DNA of 64,000 nt from Gammaproteobacteria bacterium (GTDB lineage: Bacteria > Pseudomonadota > Gammaproteobacteria > Steroidobacterales > Steroidobacteraceae). The stretch lies in NCBI GenBank assembly GCA_003164785.1, contig PLUE01000034.1, forward strand, positions 20,256-84,255, in the 5' to 3' direction. The notes below the pieces were generated by a model that saw only the letters and a list, made by a program, of their open reading frames with translations, did no database searches and was not told where the DNA came from. Each line of letters opens with the position of its first letter. Positions within the stretch are counted from its first letter, which is position 1. The position numbers and the translations under genes were made by a program. Shown one piece after another: positions 34,824 through 44,953 of the stretch.

Positions 34824-36631
34824 GCGTCAGCGAGGTACGGGTCCCCGACCTGGGAGAGTCCAAGGGGGTCAACGTTCTCGAGGTGCTCGTGGCGAAGGGC
34901 GCCGAGATCCGCATCGATGACCCGCTCATCACGCTCGAGACCGAGAAGGCCTCGATGGACGTGCCGTCCCCGGTGGCCGGAATCATCGAATCCATCGACC
35001 TCAAGAAGGGGGACGAAGTCGTCGCCGGGACGCTGATCGCGATGGTCACGGTGGCGGAAGGCGCGGGTGTCGCCGCGACAGCGCCGGCCGCGAAAGCCGC
35101 CACGCCGGAAGCCACCGTGACGGCGCCGGTGACCGTACCGGCTGCCGCACCCGCCGCGGCTGCCGCGGCGCCCTACGGGGTACCCGACGCCGCGGGCGCC
35201 GCCGAGGGCAACAAGGAGCCGCCGCCACCGGGCGCGCTCGATCTGGTCGTGCTGGGCGCCGGCCCCGGCGGCTATACGGCCGCATTCCGTGCCGCCGATC
35301 TTGGGCTCAAGGTGACGTTGATCGAGCGCTGGCCCATGTTGGGCGGCGTCTGTTTGAACGTGGGATGCATCCCTTCCAAGGCGCTGCTGCACGCCGCCAA
35401 GGTGATCGAGGAGGCGCACGACATGGCTGCGTGCGGCATCACATTCGGTGCGCCCCAGATCGACCACGATCAATTGCGGGCCTGGAAGAACAAGGTCGTC
35501 AAGAAACTGGTCAACGGCCTCGGCGTGCTCGCCAAGCAGCGCAAGGTCGATGTGGTGCACGGTGAGGCGAAGTTCATCGGACCCTATTCATTGGAAGTGC
35601 AAACACCCGCGGGTCCGCGGCGGTTGGATTTCAAGCAATGCATCATCGCGGCCGGATCCGAATCTGTGCGGCTGCCGGGCTTGCCGGACGATCCTCGGGT
35701 CATCGACTCCACGGGCGCGCTCGAAATACCGGCCGGCGTGAAGCGGCTGCTGGTGATCGGCGGCGGCATCATCGGGCTCGAGATGGCCTGTGTGTACGAC
35801 GCGCTCGGCGTGAAGGTGAGCGTGGTCGAATTGAGCGACGGGCTCATGCCCGGCACGGATCGCGATCTCGTGCGGCCGTTGCAGAAACGTATCGAGAAGC
35901 GCTACGAGCGCATTCTGCTGAAGACGAAGGTGTCGAAGCTCGAGCCGCATGCCGACGGGTTGCGCGCCACGTTCGACGGTCCGGACGCGCCGGAGCCGCA
36001 GGACTTCGACCGGGTGCTCGTCGCCGTGGGACGTTCCGCCAACGGCAACGCGATCAATGCCGGCGCCGCCGGCGTGCTCGTCGACAAGCGCGGCATCATC
36101 GGCGTCGACAAGCAGATGCGGACCAATGTTTCCCATATCTTCGCGATCGGCGACATCGCCGGTGCGCCCATGTTGGCCCACAAGGCCACTCATGAAGCGA
36201 AGGTCGCCGCCGAGGTCGCCGCCGGGCACAAGGCCGCGTTCGACGCGCGCGGCATTCCCTCCGTCGCCTACACCGATCCGGAAATCGCCTGGGTCGGTGT
36301 CAATGAAACCGAGGCCAAGGCGCGCGGCATCGACTACGGCAAGGGTATGTTTCCGTGGGCCGCCAGCGGCCGTTCCCTCGCCATCAATCGCGACGAAGGG
36401 TTCACCAAGCTGCTGTTCGACAAGCAGACCCATCGGGTCATCGGCGGCGGGGTGGTCGGCACGAATGCCGGTGAATTGATCGCCGAGATCGGCCTCGCCA
36501 TCGAGATGGGGGCGGACGCGGCGGACGTGGGCTTGACCATCCATGCGCACCCGACCTTGTCGGAAACCGTCGCCTTCTCCGCCGAAGCCTTCGAGGGCAC
36601 GCTGACCGATCTGTACATCCCGAAACGCTAG
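34820..36631 (+). CDS. lpdA: Dihydrolipoamide dehydrogenase with N-terminal lipoyl domain (PDH E3)
   Basis: A 603-aa E3 that reoxidises dihydrolipoamide with NAD+. Residues 1-80 are a lipoyl domain (Lys in TLETEKASMD), residues 85-135 are an Ala/Pro/Thr linker, and the rest is a full flavoprotein disulfide reductase: FAD motif VVLGAGPGGYTAA, redox disulfide GGVCLNVGCIPSK, NAD motif VIGGGIIGLEMA and the C-terminal HAHPTLSE His-Glu pair. A lipoyl-Lpd fusion in the PDH operon is known from Neisseria and other beta/gammaproteobacteria. The start overlaps the aceF stop (ATGA). Confidence 0.95.
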   Translation: MSVSEVRVPDLGESKGVNVLEVLVAKGAEIRIDDPLITLETEKASMDVPSPVAGIIESIDLKKGDEVVAGTLIAMVTVAEGAGVAATAPAAKAATPEATVTAPVTVPAAAPAAAAAAPYGVPDAAGAAEGNKEPPPPGALDLVVLGAGPGGYTAAFRAADLGLKVTLIERWPMLGGVCLNVGCIPSKALLHAAKVIEEAHDMAACGITFGAPQIDHDQLRAWKNKVVKKLVNGLGVLAKQRKVDVVHGEAKFIGPYSLEVQTPAGPRRLDFKQCIIAAGSESVRLPGLPDDPRVIDSTGALEIPAGVKRLLVIGGGIIGLEMACVYDALGVKVSVVELSDGLMPGTDRDLVRPLQKRIEKRYERILLKTKVSKLEPHADGLRATFDGPDAPEPQDFDRVLVAVGRSANGNAINAGAAGVLVDKRGIIGVDKQMRTNVSHIFAIGDIAGAPMLAHKATHEAKVAAEVAAGHKAAFDARGIPSVAYTDPEIAWVGVNETEAKARGIDYGKGMFPWAASGRSLAINRDEGFTKLLFDKQTHRVIGGGVVGTNAGELIAEIGLAIEMGADAADVGLTIHAHPTLSETVAFSAEAFEGTLTDLYIPKR

Positions 36632-36649
36632 GGTCGAGGCCGGACTCCG

Positions 36650-38407
36650 ATGACCATCTTGCAGGTTTACGCCCGGGTGATCGCGCTGCTCGCCCCGGAG
36701 AAGACGCTCGCCATCATGCTGGTGGTGGCGAACCTCGTTCTCGCCGGGATCATGCTCGTCGAGCCGTGGCTGTTCGGTCACGTCATCGATTCGTTGGTCG
36801 CTCAATCGCGCCACGATGCCTGGTTCTACATCGGCGCGTGGGCGGCCTTCGGGTTGTGCGGCATCGGCGCCGGCGTGGCGGTCTCGCTGCAGGCCGACCG
36901 GCTGGCCCATCGGCGTCGCCTGGCCGTCATCGCACAATTCTTCGAGCATGCCGTCGCGCTGCCGCTGGCCTTTCACGGTGCGCACCACACCGGCCGGTTG
37001 CTGCGCATCATGCAATCGGGCGGCACGGGCTTGTTCGGCATCTGGCTGGGGTTTCTGCGCGATCATCTCGCCACGCTGCTGTCGATCCTCGTGATGCTGC
37101 CGCTCGCGCTGTCCATCAACTGGAAGCTGGCGCTGCTCATGATGACGTTGATGGTGAGCTTTGCGGCGTTCAACGCCGTCGCTATGCGCCGCACCGACAA
37201 GGCGCAGCTGCAGGTCGAGCGGCTGCATCAGGAAATCGCCGAGCGCACGGGCGACGTGTTGAGCAACGCGCTGGTGGTGCAGAGCTTCACCAGCCACGAA
37301 GCGGAGGTCGCCAACATGCGTGAGCTGACCCAGCGCGTGCTGACCGCCCAATACCCGGTGCTGCGCGGTTGGGCGTGGCTGTCGGTGGCCACGCGTGCGG
37401 CCAGCACATTCACCATCGTGGCGATCTTTCTCCTCGGCGCCTCGTTGAACGGCAAGGGCGAAGTCACCGTCGGCAACATCGTCACGTTTTCCGGATTCGC
37501 CATGACGCTGATCGGCCGCCTCGAGCAGTTCTCCGGGTTCATCTCCGCGCTGTTCTTTCAAATACCGTCGCTGCGGGACTTCTTCGGCGTGTTGGATACG
37601 CCGTCGGTGCTCAAGGAGTCGCCGAACACGCCGGCGCTGCCGCGGGTGACCGGCGAGGTGGTGTTCGAGAACGGCTCGTTCGGCTATGGCGATGCCGGGC
37701 CGGCGCTGCATTGCTTGAGCTTTCGCGCACCGGCGGGCTCGACCATCGCCTTGGTGGGCCCCACGGGCGCCGGCAAAACCACCGCCTTGAGCCTTTTGTA
37801 TCGAGCCTATGATCCGACGGCGGGACGCATTTTGGTGGACGGCATCGACATCCGCACCGTGTCGCTGCATTCCCTGCGCAGCAACATCGCGGTGGTTTTC
37901 CAGGACCCGGGGTTGCTGTATCGGTCGATCGCCGACAACATCCGGCTCGGGAATCCTGATGCAACCCAACAACAGATCGAGGACACCGCGCGCGCCGCGG
38001 AGGCGCACGATTTCATCGTGGTGAAACCCGAGGGTTATGCGACGCTCGTGGCCGAGCGCGGCCGTTCCCTGTCGGGAGGGGAACGCCAACGCCTGGCCAT
38101 CGCGCGTGCCATGTTGAAGGATGCCCCGATTCAGATTCTCGACGAGGCGACCAGCGCACTCGACAATGCGACCGAGGCGCGCATTCAGCGCGCATTGGCT
38201 GCCCTCACCAAAGGCCGCACCACGTTCGTGATCGCCCATCGCCTGACGACGGTGCGGGAGGCTGACCAGATCCTGGTGCTCAAGGGTGGTCGACTGGTCG
38301 AGCAGGGCACCTACGATGAACTGCTGCGCATGGGCGGCTTGTTCGCCGAGTTGAACAATCAGGGCACGTTCGTCGCCGACGACGATGCGGAGACGGGAGA
38401 CGCCTGA
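36650..38407 (+). CDS. ndvA: Glucan-exporter-type ABC transporter (NdvA/ChvA-like), fused permease-ATPase
   Basis: A 585-aa half-transporter. Six membrane segments cover residues 1-300, with NdvA-like stretches (FQVYAR-type start, ADRLAHRRRLAV, VVQSFTSHEAE). The nucleotide-binding domain has Walker A GPTGAGKTT, signature LSGGERQRLAIARA and Walker B IQILDEATSALD. In rhizobia NdvA exports cyclic beta-1,2-glucan for osmoadaptation. No glucan synthase (NdvB) is in view, so the actual substrate is inferred. It lies 18 bp after lpdA and could be co-transcribed with it. Confidence 0.75.
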   Translation: MTILQVYARVIALLAPEKTLAIMLVVANLVLAGIMLVEPWLFGHVIDSLVAQSRHDAWFYIGAWAAFGLCGIGAGVAVSLQADRLAHRRRLAVIAQFFEHAVALPLAFHGAHHTGRLLRIMQSGGTGLFGIWLGFLRDHLATLLSILVMLPLALSINWKLALLMMTLMVSFAAFNAVAMRRTDKAQLQVERLHQEIAERTGDVLSNALVVQSFTSHEAEVANMRELTQRVLTAQYPVLRGWAWLSVATRAASTFTIVAIFLLGASLNGKGEVTVGNIVTFSGFAMTLIGRLEQFSGFISALFFQIPSLRDFFGVLDTPSVLKESPNTPALPRVTGEVVFENGSFGYGDAGPALHCLSFRAPAGSTIALVGPTGAGKTTALSLLYRAYDPTAGRILVDGIDIRTVSLHSLRSNIAVVFQDPGLLYRSIADNIRLGNPDATQQQIEDTARAAEAHDFIVVKPEGYATLVAERGRSLSGGERQRLAIARAMLKDAPIQILDEATSALDNATEARIQRALAALTKGRTTFVIAHRLTTVREADQILVLKGGRLVEQGTYDELLRMGGLFAELNNQGTFVADDDAETGDA

Positions 38408-38443
38408 TGCGCGGGGTCAGGCGGGCTCCGCCGCCCCGGCGCC

Positions 38444-38689
38444 TCAGGAGGCTGCGACGCACTCCTTGATGAATGCCGCTTTTTGCGGCCCCACGAGCTT
38501 CTTCGCCTTGGCTTCCTTGATGCACGCGGTACGCCGGGCGTGCCGGGCCGCGGCATCGCCGTCCGCGGCGGCCGTCGGGCCCGACGCCGGGTCCGCAGGG
38601 GGGGGCGGCGTGGGGTGATGATCGTCGGCCGCGAAGCCGCCGAGGGCTGCGAGGCTGAGAATGACGGCAAGGGGAAGCACGAAGCGCAT
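38444..38689 (-). CDS. PsiF-repeat small exported protein
   Basis: An 81-aa protein with a signal peptide (MRFVLPLAVILSLAALGGFA), a Pro/Ala-rich spacer and one PsiF-type motif at the C-terminus (CIKEAKAKKLVGPQKAAFIK, with two Cys that may form a disulfide). PsiF is phosphate-starvation-inducible in E. coli; its role is unknown. Confidence 0.7.
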   Translation of the reverse strand: MRFVLPLAVILSLAALGGFAADDHHPTPPPPADPASGPTAAADGDAAARHARRTACIKEAKAKKLVGPQKAAFIKECVAAS

Positions 38690-38763
38690 GGGACACCAAG
38701 GATAGCGTTACGCCAAGCCGGCGCCGATGAATGGCGCATGAAGCTTGCGTAACCTTGCCGGCG

Positions 38764-39216
38764 TTATGTCGCGATGGGCCCGGACAAACGCCGGCGCGCG
38801 AGCTCGAGGTACGCCTGCTGGTCCGGTTCGCGACCGGCGCGTTGCGCCTCCCAGAGCGTCTCGGCAAGCGCCTCCATGAGAATGTGCTCCGCGTCGTGCG
38901 AGCCGGCGAATCGCGCCTGAAGTTGCCCGTGCAATTCGCGCACACCCGGAGGCCGGTCGATGGAGATTTGCTCGCGCACCGCCATGTGCAGTCCCATGTG
39001 CAAGAACGGATTTCCGGTGGCGTGGGCGGCATCGGATTCGATCGACAACGCCTTGCCGGTGTTCTGCACCACCGGCTGGTATTCGGGGTGCGCGCCGATG
39101 ACGTCCGCGATCATCGCCTCCAACGGCGAGAGTAGCGAGCCGGCGAGGTGTTTGCGCCACGCGTCCAGGTAGCTCTGGCGAAGCTGATCCCGGGTGTAGG
39201 AACCGAATATGCTCAC
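38764..39216 (-). CDS. DUF1841 family protein
   Basis: A 150-aa protein beginning at a GTG (39216) that overlaps the nth stop (GTGA). Family-typical segments are MFGSYTRDQLR-like start, GNPFLHMGLHMAVREQISIDRP and HDAEHILMEALAETLWEAQR, with conserved His residues. Function is unknown. The coupling to nth is shared by many gammaproteobacteria. Confidence 0.8.
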   Translation of the reverse strand: MSIFGSYTRDQLRQSYLDAWRKHLAGSLLSPLEAMIADVIGAHPEYQPVVQNTGKALSIESDAAHATGNPFLHMGLHMAVREQISIDRPPGVRELHGQLQARFAGSHDAEHILMEALAETLWEAQRAGREPDQQAYLELARRRLSGPIAT

Positions 39217-39854
39217 TCGATGGCCTTTGTTTTGTGACGATACTCGCACAAGTCCGCGATGATGCAGACCGGGCAGTCCGGGACCCGGGCCTTGCACACG
39301 TAGCGGCCGTGCAGTATCAGCCAATGATGCGCGTCCTGCAGGTATTCGGGAGCGATGACCTTCAGCAACTTGTCCTCGACCGCGCGCACCGTCTTGCCGG
39401 GCGCCAGTCCGGTACGATTGGCGACGCGGAAAATATGGGTGTCGACGGCAATGGTAGCCTCACCAAAGGCCGTGTTCAGCACGACGTTCGCCGTTTTCCG
39501 GCCGACGCCGGGCAGACTCTCCAGCGCTTCCCGGGTCCGGGGCACCTCACCTGCATGCTGGGTGACCAGCGCCTCGCAGGCCGCGATGATGTTCTTCGCC
39601 TTGGTGTTGTAGAGCCCGATGGTCTTGATGTACCGGCTGAGGCCGGGAACTCCCAGCGCGAGCATGGCAGCCGGGGTATTGGCCGCCCGGAACAAGGCCG
39701 GAGTGGCCTTGTTGACGCCCTTGTCCGTTGCCTGGGCCGACAGGATGACCGCAACCAACAGTTCGAAGGGCGAACTGTAATGCAACTCGGTGCGCGGAGC
39801 GGGGTTCGCGGCCCGAAACCGGGCGAACATCTCGCGCCGTTTGGCGGCGTTCAT
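39213..39854 (-). CDS. nth: Endonuclease III
   Basis: A 213-aa DNA glycosylase/AP lyase for oxidised pyrimidines. The helix-hairpin-helix [12 protein letters not shown] contains the catalytic Lys, and the catalytic Asp follows in AVDTHIFRV. The C-terminal [4Fe-4S] motif [17 protein letters not shown] has Cys spacing 6-2-5. It overlaps rsxB by 4 bp and DUF1841 by 4 bp. Confidence 0.96.
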   Translation of the reverse strand: MNAAKRREMFARFRAANPAPRTELHYSSPFELLVAVILSAQATDKGVNKATPALFRAANTPAAMLALGVPGLSRYIKTIGLYNTKAKNIIAACEALVTQHAGEVPRTREALESLPGVGRKTANVVLNTAFGEATIAVDTHIFRVANRTGLAPGKTVRAVEDKLLKVIAPEYLQDAHHWLILHGRYVCKARVPDCPVCIIADLCEYRHKTKAIE

Positions 39855-40420
39855 GGTCCGTCACCGGGGATGGGGCGCCGCGCCACGGCGATCTTCTTGG
39901 CGTCCAGGGCACGCTGTCGTTCCTGGACACGTTGTTCCAGTCGGCGTCTGTGTGCGTGATAACGCCCGCGGTTACGGGCGGGCTCATCGGCGGCGGGGAC
40001 GGGCGCGTCCCGCATCTCGATGCAATCCACCGGGCATGGCGCCACGCACAGCTCGCAGCCCGTACAGCGGTCGATCAGCACCGTGTGCATGAATTTCGCC
40101 GCCCCGACGATGGCATCGACCGGGCAGGGCGCGAGGCAGCGCGCGCAGCCAATGCAGCGCGCTTCGTCGATCCATGCCAGCCGCGGCGGACCCTCGATGC
40201 CGTTGGCGGGATTCAGCGGCTGGAATTGCCTTCCGAGGAGGTCGGCGAGCGCATGGATCGTGCGACTCCCGCCGGGCGGGCATTGATTGATGGCGGCGGT
40301 GCCGTCGGCGATCGCCGTCGCGTACGGCTCGCAGCCCGAATAGCCGCAGCGCGTGCATTGGGTCTGGGGCAACAATGCGTCGATTCGCGCCACGATGTCG
40401 GGCGCGGCAGGTGTCGTCAT
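39851..40420 (-). CDS. rsxB: RnfB/RsxB-type ferredoxin-like protein
   Basis: A 189-aa protein with an RnfB-like Fe-S domain ([16 protein letters not shown]...CPPGG) and two [4Fe-4S] ferredoxin motifs ([33 protein letters not shown]). The N-terminal membrane helix of full RnfB is absent, so it is soluble. No other rnf genes are nearby. The metG-rsxB-nth order is common in gammaproteobacteria. It may supply electrons or clusters for the Fe-S enzyme Nth, which is inference. Confidence 0.85.
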   Translation of the reverse strand: MTTPAAPDIVARIDALLPQTQCTRCGYSGCEPYATAIADGTAAINQCPPGGSRTIHALADLLGRQFQPLNPANGIEGPPRLAWIDEARCIGCARCLAPCPVDAIVGAAKFMHTVLIDRCTGCELCVAPCPVDCIEMRDAPVPAADEPARNRGRYHAHRRRLEQRVQERQRALDAKKIAVARRPIPGDGP

Positions 40421-40421
40421 A

Positions 40422-42548
40422 TCACTTGATGCGCATGCCGGGCAGCGCGCCGGAGTCGGGCGACAGGACGAAAATCTCCCTACCGCCGGGTCCGGCGGCC
40501 AACATCATTCCCTCCGAGACGCCGAACCGCATTTTACGCGGCTCCAGATTGGCGACGACCACGATGAGTCTGCCGACCAAGGCTGCCGGCTCATAGGCCG
40601 CGCGGACGCCCGCGAAGACATCCCGCTCGCCGAGGTCGCCCACGTCGAGCCGAAGCTTCAACAGCTTGTCCGCACCCGGAATCAGGTCGGCGCTCAGGAC
40701 CTTGGCCACGCGCAGGTCCACACGCAGAAAGTCGTCGATGGAAATCGAGTTGCCTTCGACCGCCGCGGCGGCGGCGAGGGTGGCTTCGTCCGAGGCTGCG
40801 GTCGAGGCAGTCGCGCGGCGCGTCGGCGGCGGTGCGGCGGGCGGCGCCGTCACTTTGACCGTCACCGTCGCCTGCGCGCCCGGGCTGGCGGTGACCGTGG
40901 CCACCGCTTCCGGCGGCGGTTCGACGAGCTTGGCCACCGCCTTGGGGTCGAGTCGCGTGGCCAGCGGTTGATATGGCGATATCGTCGTGCCCAGCAAAGG
41001 CGCTGCGACGCTGTCCCAGGTCCAGGCGCCTTCCTGGAAGAAACGTTGGGCCTGCACGGCCATCTCCGGCAGCGCCGGCTGCAGGTAGACCATGAGCACG
41101 CGAAACAGATTGAGGCCCTGGGTGCAGACGCTCCGGACTTCGGCAGCGTTCGCCGGGTCCTTCGCCAGGCTCCAGGGTTTGCGCGCATCGATGTATTGAT
41201 TCGCACGATCCGCGAGAGCCATGATCTCGCGGACGGCGCTCGCCGTATCCCGGGCCTCGTAGGCCGCGGCGATCTTCTCGCCGGCGTCCGCGAATTCCGC
41301 ATACAGGCCGGGTTCGGGCAGGGTGGCCGCCAGCGTGCCGGCGGCATTCTTGGTGATGAATCCCGCGCAGCGGCTCGCGATGTTCACGAGCTTGCCGACG
41401 ATCTCCGAATTGACGCGGGTCGTGAACTCGTCGAGGTTCATGTCGAGGTCATCGATGCCGGGCCCGAGCTTGGCGCAGAAGTAGTAGCGCAGGTACTCCG
41501 CCTTGAAGCTGTCGAGATAGCGCCGTGCCGTGATGAACGTGCCGCGCGACTTGGACATCTTCTGGCCGTTGATGGTGACGAAACCATGCGCATGGACCGA
41601 CGTGGGCCGGCGCAGTCCGGAGCCCTCGAGAACGGCCGGCCAGAACAGCGTGTGAAAATACAGGATGTCCTTGCCGATGAAGTGATGCAGCTCCGTGTTC
41701 GCATCCTTGCGCAGGAAGTCGTCGAATTTCAGGCCGGTGCGCGCGCACAGCTGCGTGAAACTCGCGAGATACCCGATGGGGGCGTCGAACCAGACATAAA
41801 AGTATTTCCCGGGGGCATCGGGAATCTCGAAGCCGAAATAGGGCGCATCGCGGGAAATATCCCAATCGCGCAGACCTTGCGTGAACCATTCCTCGAGCTT
41901 GCGCGCGATGCTCTCCTGCACCGCGCCGCTTTTCACCCAGGCGGCAAGGCTCGCCTCGAAGGTACTCAGCTTGAAAAAGTAGTGCTCCGAGTCGCGCCAC
42001 ACGGGAGCTGTGCCGCTGACGACGGAGATGGGGTTCTTGAGGTCCGCCGGCGTATAGGTCGAACCGCAGTTCTCGCAGGAGTCGCCATATTGGTCCGCCG
42101 TACCGCACACCGGACAGACGCCTTTGACGTATCGATCCGGCAGGAACATCTTGGCGGTGTCGTCGTAGGCCTGGCTGATCGTTTTGCGATCGATGTGACC
42201 GGCGGCGCGCAGCGTGCGATACAGGTCATCGCACAGCACCTCGTTCTCGGGCGAGTGCGTCGAGCCGAAGTTGTCGAAACCGATCAACATCTCCGCCAAA
42301 TCGCGCTGGTGCTCGATGTTGACCTTCGCGATCAGGGCCTCCGGGGTGATGCCTTCTGTCTGGGCCTTGAGCATGATCGGGGTGCCGTGAGTGTCGTCGG
42401 CACAGACGTAGTAGCACTCGTTTCCACGCAGTTTCTGAAACCGCACCCAGACGTCGGTCTGCACGGCTTCGAGCAGATAGCCGAGGTGAATGGACCCGTT
42501 GGCATAGGGGAGGGCGCTGGTTACCAGAATTCGGCGTCGTGCGGTCAT
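40422..42548 (-). CDS. metG: Methionyl-tRNA synthetase
   Basis: A 708-aa class Ia synthetase. The HIGH motif appears as HLGY, the zinc knuckle as [18 protein letters not shown], and KMSKS as [11 protein letters not shown]-terminal tRNA-binding OB domain ([20 protein letters not shown]) follows. Between the anticodon domain and the OB domain lies an Ala/Thr/Pro-rich linker of about 70 residues, probably disordered. The ATG lies 5 nt after a CATAAT -10 element, with no Shine-Dalgarno sequence. Confidence 0.96.
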   Translation of the reverse strand: MTARRRILVTSALPYANGSIHLGYLLEAVQTDVWVRFQKLRGNECYYVCADDTHGTPIMLKAQTEGITPEALIAKVNIEHQRDLAEMLIGFDNFGSTHSPENEVLCDDLYRTLRAAGHIDRKTISQAYDDTAKMFLPDRYVKGVCPVCGTADQYGDSCENCGSTYTPADLKNPISVVSGTAPVWRDSEHYFFKLSTFEASLAAWVKSGAVQESIARKLEEWFTQGLRDWDISRDAPYFGFEIPDAPGKYFYVWFDAPIGYLASFTQLCARTGLKFDDFLRKDANTELHHFIGKDILYFHTLFWPAVLEGSGLRRPTSVHAHGFVTINGQKMSKSRGTFITARRYLDSFKAEYLRYYFCAKLGPGIDDLDMNLDEFTTRVNSEIVGKLVNIASRCAGFITKNAAGTLAATLPEPGLYAEFADAGEKIAAAYEARDTASAVREIMALADRANQYIDARKPWSLAKDPANAAEVRSVCTQGLNLFRVLMVYLQPALPEMAVQAQRFFQEGAWTWDSVAAPLLGTTISPYQPLATRLDPKAVAKLVEPPPEAVATVTASPGAQATVTVKVTAPPAAPPPTRRATASTAASDEATLAAAAAVEGNSISIDDFLRVDLRVAKVLSADLIPGADKLLKLRLDVGDLGERDVFAGVRAAYEPAALVGRLIVVVANLEPRKMRFGVSEGMMLAAGPGGREIFVLSPDSGALPGMRIK

Positions 42549-42553
42549 GACGA

Positions 42554-42559
42554 ATTATG
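42554..42559 (-). promoter_or_regulatory. -10 element of metG
   Basis: CATAAT on the minus strand is 5 nt upstream of the metG ATG (42548). No ribosome binding site is present, so the transcript is probably leaderless. Confidence 0.45.
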
Positions 42560-42626
42560 CCATGGCGCGCCCGGCCGGGGGGCGTGGCCCGGCGCCGGGC
42601 GCGCGCAGCGGCCATTCCGGGACCCG

Positions 42627-43691
42627 TCAAGTCGTCGCGTTGCGGACCAGTTCGAACCGGCTCTTGTTGATGGCTTTCTTGTAGGCTTCCTGGCCGGAAA
42701 TCTGCCGCGCATCCAGAAGGGTCTGGATGGCGGTATCCATCAGCCGCATGCCGGTGGCGCCACCGCTCTGCATGGCATTTTCCAGCTGGTCCATCTTGCC
42801 CTGGCGGATCAGGTTGGCGACCGCCGGGGTGTTGATGAGGATTTCGAGAGCGGCGACCCTACCCTGTTTGTTGACGGTGGGGACGAGTTGTTGCGATACG
42901 ACGCCCCGCAGGCTGGTCGACAGCATGGTGCGCACGTGCGGCTGCTTGTCCGCCGGAAACGCGTTCACCAAGCGATCGACCGTGGCCGCCGCCCCATTGG
43001 TATGCAGGGTGCCCATGACCAGGATGCCCATCTCGGCGGCGGTGACGGCGATACTCATGGTCTCGAGGTCTCGCAGCTCGCCGACCAGGATGACGTCCGG
43101 GTCCTCGCGCAGCGCCGACATCAGAGCCGATGAAAACGACGCCGCATGCACGCCGATCTCGCGTTGACTGATGAGGCACTGCTTGCGCGTGTGCACGAAT
43201 TCGATCGGATCCTCGATGGTGAGAATGTGGCCCTTCTCGCGCGTGTTGATGTCGTCGATCATCGCGGCCAGCGTCGTGGATTTTCCCGACCCGGTCTTTC
43301 CAGTCACGAGGATGAGTCCGTTGTTCATCTTGCAGAGGTTCATGACCGCCTCGGGAAGTTTGAGTTCCTGTGCGGTGCGGGCCTTGCTCGGAATGGCCCG
43401 GAATACCGCGCCCATGCCATTGAGCTGGCGCATGACGTTGACGCGGAACCGGGCGACGCCGGGGATGCTGTAGGCGAAGTCGGTGCCGTCCTTGGCCTCG
43501 AAGCGCTCCACCGACAGTTTGGGCATGATTTCATAGAGCGTGGTCTGGACCATGTCCGCGGCCAGCCGCTCGGGCCGGAGCGGCTTGAGTTCGCCATATT
43601 GACGGATTCGCGCCGGGTCGCCGGCCAGGAAGTGCAGGTCCGAGCCATTCTTTTCGAGCAACTGGGTCAGATAGCCGTCGATGACTGCCAT
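42627..43691 (-). CDS. pilU: Type IV pilus retraction ATPase PilU
   Basis: A 354-aa hexameric PilT-family ATPase. Walker A is GKTGSGKSTTLAAMID, the Asp box is TIEDPIEFVH, Walker B is DVILVGELRDLET, and the His box is MGTLHTNGAAATVDR. It is the second gene after pilT, 4 bp apart. PilU assists PilT in pilus depolymerisation and twitching. The assignment as PilU rests on position and sequence style (MGAVFRAIPS, FPADKQ). Confidence 0.92.
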   Translation of the reverse strand: MAVIDGYLTQLLEKNGSDLHFLAGDPARIRQYGELKPLRPERLAADMVQTTLYEIMPKLSVERFEAKDGTDFAYSIPGVARFRVNVMRQLNGMGAVFRAIPSKARTAQELKLPEAVMNLCKMNNGLILVTGKTGSGKSTTLAAMIDDINTREKGHILTIEDPIEFVHTRKQCLISQREIGVHAASFSSALMSALREDPDVILVGELRDLETMSIAVTAAEMGILVMGTLHTNGAAATVDRLVNAFPADKQPHVRTMLSTSLRGVVSQQLVPTVNKQGRVAALEILINTPAVANLIRQGKMDQLENAMQSGGATGMRLMDTAIQTLLDARQISGQEAYKKAINKSRFELVRNATT

Positions 43692-43695
43692 GGGG

Positions 43696-44790
43696 TCACG
43701 GATCCACGGGTTCGAAGGGAGGGACGGCCGCCATGTCGGTGACGAAGCGCTGGAACGGCCGCTTGTCCGCGGCATACGTATAGGCTTGTTCCGGGTCGAT
43801 TTCCTTGGCGTTGATGGCGGTCATCAACGCCTGGTCCATCAGCTGCATGCCGTATTCCTTGCCCATCTGCAGCTGGCTCGGTATCTGGTGCGTCTGATCG
43901 GTCATGATGAGCTTGCCGATCGCCTTGGTGACCACCATCACCTCGCAGATCGCGCGCCGGGCGCGCTGATCCGGGCTTTTGACCAGGATCTGGGTGATCA
44001 CCGCGATCAGACTCGCCGCCAGGAAGCTCTTGGTCTGCTCGCGCTCCTCGGTGGGGAGCGCGTCGATGATGCGATCCAAGGTCTTGGTGGCGCTGGTGGT
44101 GTGCAGCGTTCCCAACACGAGATGACCGGTTTCCGCCGCCGTCATCGCCATCGATATCGTTTCGGCGTCGCGCATTTCTCCCACCAGGATCACGTCGGGA
44201 TCCTCGCGCATCGCCGCCCGCACGCCCTCGGCGAAGGAGGGCAGGTGCGTGCCGAGCTCGCGCTGGATCACCTGGCTCGACTTGCTGCGATGAACGAATT
44301 CGATGGGATCCTCCAGGCTGATGATGTTCACCGAACGGGTCGCGTTCAGGTGATCGATCATAGAGGCGAGGGTGGTCGACTTGCCGGTGCCCGTGGCGCC
44401 CGTGACCAGGATCATTCCCTGGTGATAATCGCAAAGCTTGCGCACGATGGGCGGAAGCCCCAGCTGTTCGATGCTGGGCATGGAGGTGGGGATGGCGCGA
44501 AAGGCGGCTCCGATACCCGTCTCCTTGCGAAACACGTTGACCCGGAACCGGCCGCCTTCACCCGTCACGTACGAGAAATCGAGGTCATTGCCGTCGCGCA
44601 ACACCTTGAGCTGGGACTGGGTCAACACCTCGGTGATATAGCCATCGAGTTCGGCTTCGCCCAGGTCACGAAACTTGATCGGCATCAGGTCGCCGTGCAT
44701 TCGCATCATCGGCGGCACGCCGACCGCCAAATGCAGATCGGAGCAGCCGTGCGCCACCGCGAGTTTCAGGAATGCGTCGATTCTTGCCAT
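43696..44790 (-). CDS. pilT: Type IV pilus twitching motility ATPase PilT
   Basis: A 364-aa retraction ATPase. An N-terminal PAS-like domain (GCSDLHLAVGVPPMMRMHG) is followed by Walker A GATGTGKST, SLEDPIEFVH, Walker B DVILVGEMRDAET and GTLHTTSATKTLDRIIDALP. Translated just before pilU. A HEAT-repeat Ser/Thr kinase gene lies downstream of the divergent control region on the same strand, 163 bp upstream of pilT. Confidence 0.95.
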   Translation of the reverse strand: MARIDAFLKLAVAHGCSDLHLAVGVPPMMRMHGDLMPIKFRDLGEAELDGYITEVLTQSQLKVLRDGNDLDFSYVTGEGGRFRVNVFRKETGIGAAFRAIPTSMPSIEQLGLPPIVRKLCDYHQGMILVTGATGTGKSTTLASMIDHLNATRSVNIISLEDPIEFVHRSKSSQVIQRELGTHLPSFAEGVRAAMREDPDVILVGEMRDAETISMAMTAAETGHLVLGTLHTTSATKTLDRIIDALPTEEREQTKSFLAASLIAVITQILVKSPDQRARRAICEVMVVTKAIGKLIMTDQTHQIPSQLQMGKEYGMQLMDQALMTAINAKEIDPEQAYTYAADKRPFQRFVTDMAAVPPFEPVDP

Positions 44791-44953
44791 GTAAGCCCAA
44801 GGCTACCCGCAAGCGGTTGGGTTTTCGAGTGTTTGGCCCGGCGATGGGCGATAAACGTGAGCCAAGTCCAACTGTCCGGGGGTAGAAGCCCGTCCGGCGA
44901 GGTCGTTACAGAAACTTCTCTAGACCTCAACAGAAGCGCTGACGGGGGGCGGC

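Noticed and set aside
35588..38239. Open frame of about 883 codons opposite lpdA and the ABC transporter
   Set aside because: Same reason: antisense shadow of two recognised genes with biased composition.
40353..43133. Open frame of about 926 codons opposite rsxB, metG and pilU
   Set aside because: It is antisense to three certain genes, has Arg/Gly/His-rich composition and shows no domain.
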